Notes: generated by a model from the sequence alone, not told the origin. A DNA stretch of 36,017 bases from Erysipelotrichia bacterium (GCA_030525245.1 JAUNFB010000011.1:1-36017), one strand, 5' to 3'. Shown: positions 1 through 8,463, counted from the stretch's first letter. Made by a program: numbers and translations.

Positions 1-77
1 TGAATACTATTATAAAGGATTTAGGCAGTTTTTCTACCAACGAAGACATTTTTGAAACAAACTTGAGACTTTTATGA
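1..77 (+). CDS. 3' end of an unrecognised gene (partial)
   Basis: From base 3 a plus-strand frame reads 24 codons ending ...DIFETNLRLL and stops at TGA 75-77. It has no start in the window, so it would be the C-terminus of a gene entering from the left. The evidence is the good residue mix and the hairpin terminator that follows at 94-130, which reads well in the plus direction. I do not recognise the family. The frame is short, so it could be chance. Confidence 0.4.
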   Translation, partial: NTIIKDLGSFSTNEDIFETNLRLL

Positions 78-93
78 GACTGCGTTCCAAACA

Positions 94-137
94 AAAAGAC
101 AGCAGTTGATTTAAATATATCCATGCTGTCCTTTTAT
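94..137. terminator. Bidirectional intrinsic terminator
   Basis: Arms GACAGCA (98-104) and TGCTGTC (124-130) form a 7-bp stem with an AT-rich loop. A-runs on the left and T-runs on the right extend it past one mismatch. It can end the partial plus-strand gene stopping at 77 and the minus-strand HAD gene stopping at 141. Confidence 0.7.
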
Positions 138-140
138 TCA

Positions 141-935
141 TTATATAATATTAAAATGTTTCATCGCATTATAGATGCCATCATGTTCTATATCATCGGT
201 AACATAATCAGCTCGTTGTTTAACTTCTTCCTTGCCATTACCCATTGCTACTCCGATTTTACATTCACACAACATTTCCAGATCATTTAGCGCATCCCCG
301 AATGCCATGCATTCTTCTAATGAAATGCCAATAATTTCAGTAAGTCTTTTTATACTTTTGCCTTTATTGACAGTTTTTAACCAACATTCGCTGCCATCAC
401 CATAGACTCCCAAAAACTGCAATTGAGGAAAACTGTCCGCAAAATTGAGCATTTCCTTATTTGGTGAATATATAAAACAATCAAGAGGCAAACCGTTTTG
501 TAAGTGATAATCTCTTTTTCCCGTATTATCAATTAATTTGCTTGCCGGAATGGCTTTATTACAATATTGGGCAATAAAATCCTCATATCGGTTATAAATT
601 TGGAAACTTTGAGCGAACTTAAATCCAAACGGATAATCTCTTTCCGACAATAAATCAATAAGCCTGTTGGTTGTTTCTAAATCAAAAGGGTAACTTTCCA
701 CAGTATTGCCATTAACATCATTGATGCAAGAGCCGTTAACCGTAATATAATAGTCGGCTTTTACTCTGTCTTTGACATCTTGATGCATAAAAGAATAGCC
801 TCTTCCGGTAGCTACTATGATCTTAATTTCATTTTTTTTAGCTTCATTTATAGCCGTTAATGCCGATTCTTCTACCTTATCTTTACCATATTTAATCAAT
901 GTATCATCAATATCAAAAAAAATTGCTTTAATCAT
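141..935 (-). CDS. Cof-type HAD-IIB phosphatase
   Basis: Predicted sugar-phosphate/phosphometabolite phosphatase of the HAD superfamily, Cof (IIB) subgroup, 264 aa, the usual length for the family. Motif I DIDDT near residues 8-12 supplies the nucleophile and acid/base Asp. A TGRG follows motif I, motif III is the Lys in NKGKSIKRL, and motif IV is GDALNDLEML, which binds Mg2+. The start ATG at 935 overlaps the end of the upstream HAD gene by 8 bases, so translation is probably coupled. It is the last gene of a nitroreductase-HAD-HAD unit and ends at the terminator at 94-130. The substrate cannot be told from sequence: the cap domain is the variable part of this family. Confidence 0.9.
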   Translation of the reverse strand: MIKAIFFDIDDTLIKYGKDKVEESALTAINEAKKNEIKIIVATGRGYSFMHQDVKDRVKADYYITVNGSCINDVNGNTVESYPFDLETTNRLIDLLSERDYPFGFKFAQSFQIYNRYEDFIAQYCNKAIPASKLIDNTGKRDYHLQNGLPLDCFIYSPNKEMLNFADSFPQLQFLGVYGDGSECWLKTVNKGKSIKRLTEIIGISLEECMAFGDALNDLEMLCECKIGVAMGNGKEEVKQRADYVTDDIEHDGIYNAMKHFNII

Positions 936-1737
936 CTAATACTCTTTCCTTTATAAATTGAGCCACTCCGCTATCCGAACAACTGCCGACAACATAACCG
1001 GCTGCCTTTTTTGCCTCATCTGAACCGTTAGCAACACAACCGCTTATACCTGCCGCTTCCAGCATAGGTATGTCGTTACCGTTATCGCCGATTGCGGCCA
1101 CTTCGTTTAAATTTATTCCCAAATCACTTATTACAGCCTGTATACCGGTTAATTTATTGATATTTTTCAAGCCGACATCAACCGTATAATCCTGTGGAAT
1201 ACTGAAATAAAAATCATCAGCATAATTATTCCGTAATACTTTTAAAAAAGCATTTATATCGCCTTCATCTTTGGAAAAAGAAAGTTTGTAAACAGGTTCT
1301 TTAACATAACGGAAGACATCATGAGCAACTATACAATCCATTCCTACATTTTCAAAGTCATAATTGATAATATTCGAATATTTAGTGGTTATGTTGTATT
1401 TATCCTGAACAACATTAAAACCGATGTCCATTTTTTGAGCCAACAAGTACATTTGTTTAACCTGTTGAGAATCAAGATATCGATTAACCAACACTTTATT
1501 ATCCTTACAGCGAACAACAAAAGAGCCGCCTAGCGCTATAATATAACCGCCATTCTCCTGCAAGTTCAATTGTTGAGCCAATTGTGTGCAGCCTGAATAA
1601 ACGCGTGAAGATGCCAAACAAATCTTAACACCTTTTTTTATTAATCTCTTTAAAGCAAGAATGTTCTCTTCAGGTATGATTTTCAACTCGCTACTGTAAA
1701 GAGTGTTATCAATATCGGTAACGAATAATTTGATCAC
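928..1737 (-). CDS. Cof-type HAD-IIB phosphatase (second copy)
   Basis: Second HAD-IIB phosphatase in tandem, 269 aa. Motif I TDIDNT is at residues 7-12, motif II is ASSR, motif III is the Lys in NKLTGIQAV, and motif IV is GDNGNDIPML. The start is GTG at 1737. It forms a 4-base GTGA overlap with the nitroreductase stop, a classic coupling arrangement. It differs clearly from the downstream HAD protein, so this is an old paralogue pair or independent recruitment rather than a recent duplication. Substrate unknown; a cytoplasmic enzyme. Confidence 0.9.
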   Translation of the reverse strand: MIKLFVTDIDNTLYSSELKIIPEENILALKRLIKKGVKICLASSRVYSGCTQLAQQLNLQENGGYIIALGGSFVVRCKDNKVLVNRYLDSQQVKQMYLLAQKMDIGFNVVQDKYNITTKYSNIINYDFENVGMDCIVAHDVFRYVKEPVYKLSFSKDEGDINAFLKVLRNNYADDFYFSIPQDYTVDVGLKNINKLTGIQAVISDLGINLNEVAAIGDNGNDIPMLEAAGISGCVANGSDEAKKAAGYVVGSCSDSGVAQFIKERVLDD

Positions 1738-2258
1738 AAAATATACCTCGCATATTTTTCTTTTCTATCCTTAGCACTGACAATTTGATCGGTATAACCC
1801 AAAATACAATTGCCGATGCCTTCATAATCACCTTCAATATGTAAATCTTTTAATATTTGTTTCCCTTCTGCAGTTTCAAAAGTTTCTTTTGCTCGATGTA
1901 TCCAACAAGAAGAAATGCCCAAAGAATGAGCAGCCAACATCAAATTAGCCATAACCAAAGATCCATCATAAACATGAGTAGCAACATTTTTATCCGCCAA
2001 TACCACTATCACGGTTTTAGCTCCATAAAAATTGTCACCTGTATAAGGCTGACCCACCGAAGTTTGATTCAAACGGCGCAATTTTTCCAAAAGCTCCTCA
2101 TTTTGAACCACCAACATAATAGCCGATTGCTTATTTCTGCCACTTGGTGCATATTCTCCGGCCTTTACTATAGTTTGTAAGTCTTCCAAACTTACAGGCT
2201 TGGAATTATATTTTTTGATACTGCGGCGACTGATAATATCTTCAATTGTTTTATTCAT
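1734..2258 (-). CDS. Nitroreductase-family FMN oxidoreductase
   Basis: Flavin-dependent NAD(P)H oxidoreductase of the nitroreductase fold, 174 aa. The N-terminus carries the family signature RRSIKKY followed by APSGRNKQS, which contacts FMN. A glycine-rich C-terminal GNCILGY matches the second FMN segment. The start chosen is ATG 2258, because AAAGGTGG lies 8 bases upstream. An upstream in-frame GTG at 2270 falls inside that ribosome site and is unlikely. First gene of the three-gene unit with two HAD phosphatases. Physiological acceptor unknown (quinones, nitro-compounds or flavins are possible for the family). Confidence 0.88.
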   Translation of the reverse strand: MNKTIEDIISRRSIKKYNSKPVSLEDLQTIVKAGEYAPSGRNKQSAIMLVVQNEELLEKLRRLNQTSVGQPYTGDNFYGAKTVIVVLADKNVATHVYDGSLVMANLMLAAHSLGISSCWIHRAKETFETAEGKQILKDLHIEGDYEGIGNCILGYTDQIVSAKDRKEKYARYIL

Positions 2259-2282
2259 AAAAATACCCACCTTTCTAGGTAT

Positions 2283-2328
2283 AGTATAATCGAATTATGT
2301 TTTAGCTGCCAGTATTTTATGTTATATT
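2283..2328. promoter_or_regulatory. Divergent promoter region, nitroreductase / HAD mutase
   Basis: Plus strand: extended -10 TGT-TATATT at 2320-2328 would start transcription near 2335, giving a leader of only about 9 nt in which GGTG serves as the ribosome site of the gene at 2344. Minus strand: TATACT at 2288-2283 lies upstream of the nitroreductase ribosome site. The -35 boxes are weak on both sides. Confidence 0.5.
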
Positions 2329-2343
2329 ATTTATGGTGATCTT

Positions 2344-3003
2344 ATGAAAATTAAAGGTATTATTTTTGACATGGACGGTATTATTACCGATTCGGAAACA
2401 GCCGCCAAAAGAATTATGCAGGAAATATTAAAAAAACATCAACTTCCTTACAGCGATGAAATTTATCTTCCTCTTTTGGGGATAAATCATTATCAGGCAA
2501 TAGAGTATTTCAATTCATTAACTAAAAATGAACAGCTATCCCACAATCTGTTAAGCGAGTTTTCCGAGGAAATAATCACCGAATTACAACAAGGAATGAT
2601 TCCTTTCAAAAAAGGAGCTATAGAACTGATCAATGCTTTAAACAGCATTAATTTTCCCATCGCCTTAGCTACCAGTGCCGAAAAAAGAAAGGTGCAAGCC
2701 TCTTTTAACGGAAACGGAATAGATGTTCCGTTTACCCATGTCATAACCGGAGATATGGTTACTCATTCCAAACCGAATCCGCAAATATTTCTGTTAGCCG
2801 CCCAAGAAATAAAACAAAACATTCAGGATTGTTTAGTAATAGAAGATTCTTATAACGGTATCAGAGCGGCTCTTAATGCTCAGGCAATTGCCTGCATGGT
2901 TCCGGACATACTGGAACCGACAGAAGAAATGAAAAAACAGGTAATTATTAAGAATGACCTGTTTGAAGTTAAAAAGATGTTAGAGGAACTCGCAATCCTT
3001 TAG
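2344..3003 (+). CDS. HAD-IA phosphatase / beta-phosphoglucomutase-like
   Basis: 219-aa HAD subfamily IA protein of the beta-phosphoglucomutase/phosphatase type. Motif I FDMDGIITDSE is near residues 8-18, motif II is the TSAEKRK segment, motif III is the Lys in SKPNPQIF, and motif IV is IEDSYNGIRAA. The DxDG-x-D-S/T form is typical of sugar-phosphate mutases and phosphatases. It is transcribed divergently from the nitroreductase. Its last 35 bases overlap, tail to tail, the 3' end of the rRNA methylase gene. I cannot separate mutase from phosphatase by eye. Confidence 0.88.
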   Translation: MKIKGIIFDMDGIITDSETAAKRIMQEILKKHQLPYSDEIYLPLLGINHYQAIEYFNSLTKNEQLSHNLLSEFSEEIITELQQGMIPFKKGAIELINALNSINFPIALATSAEKRKVQASFNGNGIDVPFTHVITGDMVTHSKPNPQIFLLAAQEIKQNIQDCLVIEDSYNGIRAALNAQAIACMVPDILEPTEEMKKQVIIKNDLFEVKKMLEELAIL

Positions 3004-4285
3004 GCAAATGATTTTTAATTTGCTTTCCATCGGCTTTTCCAAAACCGATCGGAACATCCAAATATCGAATTTGAACATAACCGGAATAACCGTTAATCGG
3101 TAATGACTGCCCGTTCAAGAACAACTTCAGCATATTTTCATCGATAATATTATAGATATTTCGAAAATCCTTATAAGTAATAAAGAAATGATGAGCAGGT
3201 TCAATCCTGTTTTTTATTATTTCTCCCAATAAAACACCGCAACGATATACATTACCGCTTAATTGAATTAAAGGATAATTGGAACAATAAATACGATCAT
3301 TAATTATTGTATAATTTAAATCTCCGTTATAATTTTCTTTTATAAATTTATCGATAATTTTATCTGATGAAAAATTAACTGTTTTTAATTTTTTCTTTTT
3401 CTGTTCACCGCTTTTTCGCATCTTAGCAACAAAATGACCTTCACCGCCATTAAAAGGAAAAACACGACGGGTATAACCTTTTTCATCATATCCGGCTTGT
3501 CCGCAACATAATCCGGTATCAATCAATTCCATATCCGGATGTTTTAGACAAAAGACTTTTATTGTCTCTTCATTCTCCGTAAGATTATAAGTACAAGTAG
3601 AATAAACCAATATACCGTTTTGTTTTAAGGCTCTATAAGCCTGATCTAAAATATCCAATTGTCTTTTTTGACAGGACAAAACATTTTTAGGAGTATATTC
3701 CTTTATCGATTCGGGATATTTTTTGAACATGCTGGCACCGGAACAAGGTGCGTCAACCAAAACTTTATCGCAACATCCTTCGATTTGCGAACATAAATTC
3801 TCGGCAGTCGTATTGATCAACAAGTAATTATCATATCCCCATCTTTCCAAATTATTAAGCAATATATTAGCTCTTTTTTTATCATATTCATTACTGATTA
3901 AAAATCCCTTATCCGATAATCGATTCAATATTTGTGTACTTTTACCTCCCGGGGCGGCGCATAAATCCAAAATGATATCATCTTTTTGCACATCTAAGGC
4001 ATTAACAGCCGTAGTGGCTGAAGGTTCTTGTAAATAATACATACCGGCAAGATGAAAGGGATGTTTTCCTAATTTATCATCGCTGTTTAAAAGATAAGTA
4101 TTGACATCAAAATTGCTTTGCTGTCCCAATGGTAAATATTTTTTTAAGAAATCGGCAGTAGTTTTATGCGTGTTCACTCTTAAAGACTTACACATTTCTT
4201 TTTCGGTGTCGATAACAAATTGAGCATATTCATCGTCGGAAAGCAATTGACGCATTTCTTTCCAAAAGTAATCATTATCAATCAT
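2969..4285 (-). CDS. rsmF: rRNA (cytosine-C5) methyltransferase, RsmF/NOL1-NOP2-Sun family
   Basis: SAM-dependent m5C RNA methyltransferase, 438 aa, most like RsmF/YebU-type enzymes acting on 16S rRNA. An N-terminal RNA-binding region is followed by the SAM loop CAAPGGKSTQI. Two catalytic cysteines are visible: the PC motif in VDAPCSGAS near residue 180 and the TC motif in YSTCTYNLTENEE near residue 230. The C-terminal third looks like the PUA-like RNA-binding domain of this group. It is the last gene of the uppP-queT-rsmF run. Its start overlaps queT by 8 bases and its end overlaps the plus-strand HAD gene by 35 bases. Exact target base inferred from family only. Confidence 0.9.
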   Translation of the reverse strand: MIDNDYFWKEMRQLLSDDEYAQFVIDTEKEMCKSLRVNTHKTTADFLKKYLPLGQQSNFDVNTYLLNSDDKLGKHPFHLAGMYYLQEPSATTAVNALDVQKDDIILDLCAAPGGKSTQILNRLSDKGFLISNEYDKKRANILLNNLERWGYDNYLLINTTAENLCSQIEGCCDKVLVDAPCSGASMFKKYPESIKEYTPKNVLSCQKRQLDILDQAYRALKQNGILVYSTCTYNLTENEETIKVFCLKHPDMELIDTGLCCGQAGYDEKGYTRRVFPFNGGEGHFVAKMRKSGEQKKKKLKTVNFSSDKIIDKFIKENYNGDLNYTIINDRIYCSNYPLIQLSGNVYRCGVLLGEIIKNRIEPAHHFFITYKDFRNIYNIIDENMLKLFLNGQSLPINGYSGYVQIRYLDVPIGFGKADGKQIKNHLPKGLRVPLTSF

Positions 4286-4781
4286 TTTTAATTCTTTCCT
4301 TCAATGCTAAATACAAAGGTATACCTATCGGAAACATCACCACAAATTCTCCTAAAGCCACAGATGAGCCATAAATCAACCAATAATTTAAAATATCCTT
4401 ACTGTTATAAATCAGCGCCAACTCCATGCCGACAATAACTCCGTTGCACACTACCGGCATCAGCATGCTTAAAGCCGGTATCTTCCACAACTTTCTTTCA
4501 GCGAAGCGATGCATCAGTACCGCACTTATAAAAGTCGCACAACTGCCAAAAATAATATCCATTATACCGACAGGATTAATGCCGGTAATAACTCCGATTA
4601 AATTGGCTAAAATACATCCGCATGTTAAACCGTAAATATAATCAAAATCCGCCATAGCTAATAGCATCATTGCTTCACTGACTCTGAACTGTAATATTCC
4701 GAAAGAAGCTCCCGGAATAATTAATGTAACTACCGCATACAATGCCGCTACAAACATTTGTCTAATATATCTTCTTAACAT
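4278..4781 (-). CDS. queT: QueT-type ECF transporter S-component (queuosine precursor)
   Basis: 167-aa integral membrane protein with about five hydrophobic segments. It matches the QueT (DUF988) pattern, for example the N-terminal FRVSEAMMLLA and the later NLIG. These proteins are the substrate-binding component of energy-coupling-factor transporters thought to import queuosine precursors such as preQ1. The energising ECF module is not in this window. It starts 1 base after uppP stops, so no preQ1 riboswitch can sit directly ahead of it. Its neighbour, an RNA methylase, is also an RNA-modification gene. Confidence 0.85.
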   Translation of the reverse strand: MLRRYIRQMFVAALYAVVTLIIPGASFGILQFRVSEAMMLLAMADFDYIYGLTCGCILANLIGVITGINPVGIMDIIFGSCATFISAVLMHRFAERKLWKIPALSMLMPVVCNGVIVGMELALIYNSKDILNYWLIYGSSVALGEFVVMFPIGIPLYLALKERIKND

Positions 4782-4782
4782 A

Positions 4783-5607
4783 TTACTTGATTACCCAAAA
4801 ATACAACAATACTAATACACCCAAAATTATGCGGTAATAGCCAAATATTTTGAAATCATGTTTCTTAATGTAATTCATCAAGAATTTTATAGATAACACC
4901 GATACAATAAAAGCAACCACTGTACCGATTAACAAAATAATCCATTCAAATGCTCCAAAAGCAAAACCGCACTTTAATAATTTCAACAAGGTTGCCCCCG
5001 CCATAACCGGCACAGCCATAAAGAAAGAAAATTCCGATACGGCTTCTTTAGATACACCTAACAATCTTCCTCCCATTACCGTTGAACCGCTGCGACTTGT
5101 ACCGGGAATCAAAGCTAACATTTGAAATAATCCGATATTAGCAGCCGTGATATAATCAATATCTTCAACTTTATTCATTGTTACTTTTATGTGACTATTT
5201 TCAATAATAATAAACATTATACCGTAAACAATTAAGGCAATCGCAATTACTGTCGGTGTGCGCAAATAACCATCAATAATATCATCTAACAAAAATCCGA
5301 CTATAGCTGCCGGAACACAACCGACGAGTATTTTCGACCATAAGATCCAAATGCTTTTTCTTTCTTTAGCCGTTTTATTTTTGAAATCAAAAGGCCATAA
5401 TCTTGAAAAATACAAAACAACTACAGCCATAATAGATCCCAGTTGAATGACAACCATAAATGTATTTACAAAATCAGCGGAAAACTTTAAGTGTAAAAAC
5501 TCATTTATCAATAACATATGTCCGGTAGATGAGATAGGTAAATATTCCGTAATTCCCTGAACAATGCCTAAGATAACTGTTTTGATAATTTCTATAACAT
5601 ATGACAT
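4783..5607 (-). CDS. uppP: Undecaprenyl-diphosphatase (UppP/BacA)
   Basis: Polytopic membrane phosphatase, 274 aa, that recycles undecaprenyl pyrophosphate to the monophosphate for peptidoglycan synthesis; it can confer bacitracin tolerance. Both family signatures are present: GIVQGITEYLPISSTGHM near residues 14-31 with the catalytic Glu, and PGTSRSGSTVMGGRLLG near residues 168-184. Length is typical. The start ATG 5607 has GAGG 8 bases upstream. An extended -10 element at 5630-5638 suggests its own promoter, with queT and rsmF downstream in the same unit. Confidence 0.96.
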   Translation of the reverse strand: MSYVIEIIKTVILGIVQGITEYLPISSTGHMLLINEFLHLKFSADFVNTFMVVIQLGSIMAVVVLYFSRLWPFDFKNKTAKERKSIWILWSKILVGCVPAAIVGFLLDDIIDGYLRTPTVIAIALIVYGIMFIIIENSHIKVTMNKVEDIDYITAANIGLFQMLALIPGTSRSGSTVMGGRLLGVSKEAVSEFSFFMAVPVMAGATLLKLLKCGFAFGAFEWIILLIGTVVAFIVSVLSIKFLMNYIKKHDFKIFGYYRIILGVLVLLYFWVIK

Positions 5608-5629
5608 AACATTAACCTCGCATTAAATT

Positions 5630-5638
5630 ATTATACCA
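5630..5638 (-). promoter_or_regulatory. Extended -10 promoter for uppP-queT-rsmF
   Basis: The minus strand reads TGG-TATAAT about 22 bases before the uppP start. No convincing -35 box is seen at 17 bp, which fits an extended -10 promoter. Confidence 0.5.
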
Positions 5639-5679
5639 ATTGCAACCGACAAATAAAACTACAATAACAAACAACATTA

Positions 5680-6126
5680 TCACTTTACTTTTAAGTGCAT
5701 TTTTCTGATTAAATCGCATATTGCCCAGGCAATACTCATTCCCACACAAATACCCAATGCTGTTAAAAATGTTTGTACGCCATATTGCAAAGCCAATTCC
5801 CTGTCTTGAGCAACAATTTTGTCAATACAATAATATAATGTACTTCCCGGAATTAAAGGAATTATTGTAATCAAGAAAAAAGCGGTTGAAGGAGCTTTTA
5901 ATATCCTAGCCATTATCTCTGAATAAATATCGCAAATAAATCCGGCGATTAAAGCACTGATAAAAACGCTCAAATGCACATAATCGGTACAAAACATATA
6001 TCCGGAAATACCGATCAGCGCACCGATAGAGGCAATTAAGATATTTTTCCCCTTCCCATGAAAAATCAATCCGAAACCGATGCTACCGAAAAAAGAACCG
6101 ATCAACTTTACAATGTAATCAGACAT
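5680..6126 (-). CDS. ThrE-type exporter, C-terminal half protein (ThrE_2/DUF3815)
   Basis: 148-aa membrane protein with about four or five transmembrane segments, beginning MSDYIVKLIGSFFGSIGFGL. It matches the small partner of the split threonine/serine exporter family, in which single-chain ThrE of actinobacteria is divided into two genes. Its start overlaps the larger partner by 8 bases, so the two are almost certainly made together and probably form one complex. Substrate (Thr/Ser or small organic acids) is inferred from the family. Confidence 0.82.
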   Translation of the reverse strand: MSDYIVKLIGSFFGSIGFGLIFHGKGKNILIASIGALIGISGYMFCTDYVHLSVFISALIAGFICDIYSEIMARILKAPSTAFFLITIIPLIPGSTLYYCIDKIVAQDRELALQYGVQTFLTALGICVGMSIAWAICDLIRKMHLKVK

Positions 6127-6901
6127 TTATAAACCTCCCGACAAGAAACAAAGCTGTGATAAATCCCGCAACAACGGCGGATGCCAATAAAGCAGCCTCG
6201 ATAAATCTCAATGTACCGGACAGGGTATCTCCTAATAATGCATCCCTTAAAGAATTGGTAAACATTACGCCGGGAATCAGCAACATAATATTACCGATCA
6301 TTATTACATCGCGATGCGAATTAACTACTAATGCCGATAAAACCGAAATAATGGCCCCGGTAAGCAAAGAAGCAATAAACTTGAATACAATCGAATTCAT
6401 GCAAATAGGTTCAACATATATTTGTAAATAATATATCGCGATGCCGACAAGAGCAGCCAACAGTACATCAATAATATTCCCACCGAAAAACATCGCAAAA
6501 GCTCCGGAAGCCAGAATATTTCCCAATAATAATTCTTTTCGATTTTCTTTAACCGTCAATATAGACAGCAGTTCTTTTTCAAACTGTTCAAGCGGTATTT
6601 TTTTTTGACATATCTTCCTGCTTAAACCATTAAGCTGTTCCAATTTATTCAAATCGGTATTGCTTAGACGCTTTATTCTTTTGGTTTGAGTTTCAATATG
6701 CCCATCAGCATAACAAATTGTCAAAACTATACTGGAAGTAATGACAAAAGCATTTACTTCCTGAGCCCCATAAGCATAACCGATCCGATTAATCATATCT
6801 TCAACGCGCCATATTTCCGCACCGCATTGAATATAATTTTCACCCATTAAAAGTAAAAGTTGCACTAATTTACTTTCTTGTTTTATCTCATTTTTTTCCA
6901 T
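6119..6901 (-). CDS. ThrE-type threonine/serine exporter, large half (DUF1212)
   Basis: 260-aa partner of the preceding protein. The soluble N-terminal domain has the family pattern ...GENYIQCGAEIWRVED..., then about five membrane helices from residue 120 onward, including GVMFTNSLRDALLGD. In the fused ThrE family this N-terminal part is placed inside the cell. It starts 1 base after the PTS IIA-like gene stops and overlaps the small ThrE half by 8 bases, so the three genes form one unit. Confidence 0.85.
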   Translation of the reverse strand: MEKNEIKQESKLVQLLLLMGENYIQCGAEIWRVEDMINRIGYAYGAQEVNAFVITSSIVLTICYADGHIETQTKRIKRLSNTDLNKLEQLNGLSRKICQKKIPLEQFEKELLSILTVKENRKELLLGNILASGAFAMFFGGNIIDVLLAALVGIAIYYLQIYVEPICMNSIVFKFIASLLTGAIISVLSALVVNSHRDVIMIGNIMLLIPGVMFTNSLRDALLGDTLSGTLRFIEAALLASAVVAGFITALFLVGRFINV

Positions 6902-6902
6902 A

Positions 6903-7217
6903 TCATTTGTTCAGCAACTTTTCATAAACAGAAATAAATTCCTCTGCCATAATCTTCATATCATCGACAGTCATTAACATACTTTCCGCATGCAAAAGTA
7001 ATAACTTAAAAGGGATATTATTGCCTTCGGCTTCCCGTTTCAACAGATCAAAATGAATTTTTTGTCCTTGACTAAAATATTGCTCGGCAAGTTGAAAATG
7101 CTGTTTAGCTTCTTGGATCTTTCCCTCTTTAGCCAAATATATCGCTTCTATACAGACACTTCTCGCCGTGCCTCCGGCGGAGATAATTTGGCAACAAATT
7201 TGTTCAATATCTTCCAT
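6903..7217 (-). CDS. Orphan PTS lactose/cellobiose-type IIA-like protein
   Basis: 104-aa all-helical protein matching PTS IIA of the lactose/chitobiose/cellobiose family, which normally passes phosphate from HPr to IIB. It keeps IISAGGTARS and the phospho-acceptor His in LLLLHAESMLM. The family form is LLLVHAQDHLM, so the metal-binding Asp three residues after the His is Ser here and the following His is Met. Start ATG 7217 has GGGTGA upstream; a TTG at 7232 lies inside that ribosome site. No IIB or IIC gene is near. It heads the ThrE pair, so a sensing or regulatory role is possible (inference). Confidence 0.78.
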   Translation of the reverse strand: MEDIEQICCQIISAGGTARSVCIEAIYLAKEGKIQEAKQHFQLAEQYFSQGQKIHFDLLKREAEGNNIPFKLLLLHAESMLMTVDDMKIMAEEFISVYEKLLNK

Positions 7218-7236
7218 ATCTGTTTCACCCAATTAT

Positions 7237-7245
7237 ATTTTAACA
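7237..7245 (-). promoter_or_regulatory. Extended -10 promoter for the IIA-thrE unit
   Basis: The minus strand reads TGT-TAAAAT, about 20 bases before the IIA start. A second TATAAT overlaps it at 7237-7232. The -35 region is AT-rich without a clear box. Confidence 0.45.
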
Positions 7246-7291
7246 TTTATACATATATATTAACTAATAAAAAGTTAATATCTCTTTTTAC

Positions 7292-7828
7292 TTAATAATT
7301 TTGAGCATTTACTTCAAAATAACTTTGCGGATGCGCACAAACAGGACATACACCCGGTGCTTTCTTACCGACAACGATATGACCGCAATTACGACATTCC
7401 CAAACTGTTATTTCGGCTTTTTCAAAAACTTTCTTAGTTTCGACATTTCTAAGCAACGCTCTATATCTTTCTTCGTGGTGTTTTTCAATTTCTCCTACCA
7501 TGCGGAATTTTTTCGCTAACTGAGGAAATCCTTCTTCATCGGCTTCTTTAGCAAAGCGATCATACATATCGGTCCACTCGTAATTTTCTCCGGCCGCAGC
7601 TTGAGTTAAATTTTCGGCAGTATTACCGATACCCTCCAATTCTTTAAGCCACATTTTAGCATGCTCTTTTTCGTTTTCAGCAGTTTTTAAAAAAAGTGCC
7701 GCAATCTGTTCGTAACCTTCCTTTTTAGCAGCAGAAGCAAAATAAGTGTATTTATTTCTGGCTTCCGACTCACCTGCAAAAGCAGTTTGTAAATTCTTTT
7801 CTGTTTTTGTTCCCTGATACTTATTCAT
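7292..7828 (-). CDS. rbr: Rubrerythrin
   Basis: 178-aa non-haem di-iron peroxidase of anaerobes, which reduces H2O2 in the cytoplasm. The N-terminal four-helix domain has the Glu ligands in [11 protein letters not shown] and ENEKEH, and the second set in [12 protein letters not shown]. The C-terminal rubredoxin domain has CRNC (about residue 146) and CPVC, which bind one iron. Length is close to the 190 aa typical of the classical form. It lies 12 bases after the Hrb flavoprotein-rubredoxin gene, a plausible electron donor. AAAGGA is its ribosome site. Confidence 0.96.
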   Translation of the reverse strand: MNKYQGTKTEKNLQTAFAGESEARNKYTYFASAAKKEGYEQIAALFLKTAENEKEHAKMWLKELEGIGNTAENLTQAAAGENYEWTDMYDRFAKEADEEGFPQLAKKFRMVGEIEKHHEERYRALLRNVETKKVFEKAEITVWECRNCGHIVVGKKAPGVCPVCAHPQSYFEVNAQNY

Positions 7829-7840
7829 ACTTTTTCCTTT

Positions 7841-8425
7841 CTATCTTTTTATAAAATCGGCAGCCGGATGTTTACAAATCGGACAAATAAAATCAGCATT
7901 TAATTCCTCTTTATCATAAACATACCCGCATACCGTACATATCCAACCTTTATTCGCTTCGCTTTTCTTTACATATTCTTGATAATAAGCATAGCTCATC
8001 GATGGTATTGAAGACAACACTTCACCGGCAACCATATCGGCAATAAACATTGTATGGGTACCCAAATCTATCTCTTGTCTCACTTTGGCACTGATATAAG
8101 CATTGCTGCTGTCAATCAAATAAATTAAACCATTCGTGCTCCGTTTATAATCAATTCCTACTGTTTTATCGACATTCCGACCGGAATTAAATCCCCAATG
8201 TTGAAATAGCGAATATTGAGCTTCCACAGTCAATATGGATGCATTGAAGATATGACTTTTTTGAATATAATCATGAGTCAAATTCATTTTATTAACCGTT
8301 ACAGCAACCTTTTTATCCGCAACCTGAATTAAAGTATCGACAATGCACCCGTTATCCCTTTTATTATATTGAGAAGTCAGCACAAACATGCCATAAGTCA
8401 AATTAAACAATGGACTATCATTCAT
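7841..8425 (-). CDS. Flavin reductase-rubredoxin fusion (high-molecular-weight rubredoxin, Hrb-like)
   Basis: 194-aa fusion. The N-terminal FMN-binding flavin-reductase domain covers about residues 1-150 (NKMNLTHDYI, GFNSGRNVDK, DLGTHTMFIADM). The C-terminal short rubredoxin has WICTVCGYVYD and FICPIC. In related anaerobes Hrb passes electrons from NAD(P)H enzymes to flavodiiron proteins or rubrerythrin. The knuckle-to-knuckle spacing is short, so this is a compact rubredoxin. Start chosen is ATG 8425, 8 bases after GGAGGAA; the ATG at 8431 is too close to that site. Upstream gene of the Hrb-rubrerythrin pair. Confidence 0.9.
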   Translation of the reverse strand: MNDSPLFNLTYGMFVLTSQYNKRDNGCIVDTLIQVADKKVAVTVNKMNLTHDYIQKSHIFNASILTVEAQYSLFQHWGFNSGRNVDKTVGIDYKRSTNGLIYLIDSSNAYISAKVRQEIDLGTHTMFIADMVAGEVLSSIPSMSYAYYQEYVKKSEANKGWICTVCGYVYDKEELNADFICPICKHPAADFIKR

Positions 8426-8463
8426 TTTCATTTCCTCCTGTGTCCTATACTGATTTCTTTCTC

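Noticed and set aside
4781-4783. Search for a preQ1 riboswitch ahead of queT
   Set aside because: Only one base separates uppP and queT, and the uppP leader is short without a pseudoknot-like element.
7257-7281. AT-only hairpin (ATATTAAC/GTTAATAT) after the rubrerythrin gene
   Set aside because: All pairs but one are A-T and no U-run follows in the direction of transcription; too weak to call a terminator.
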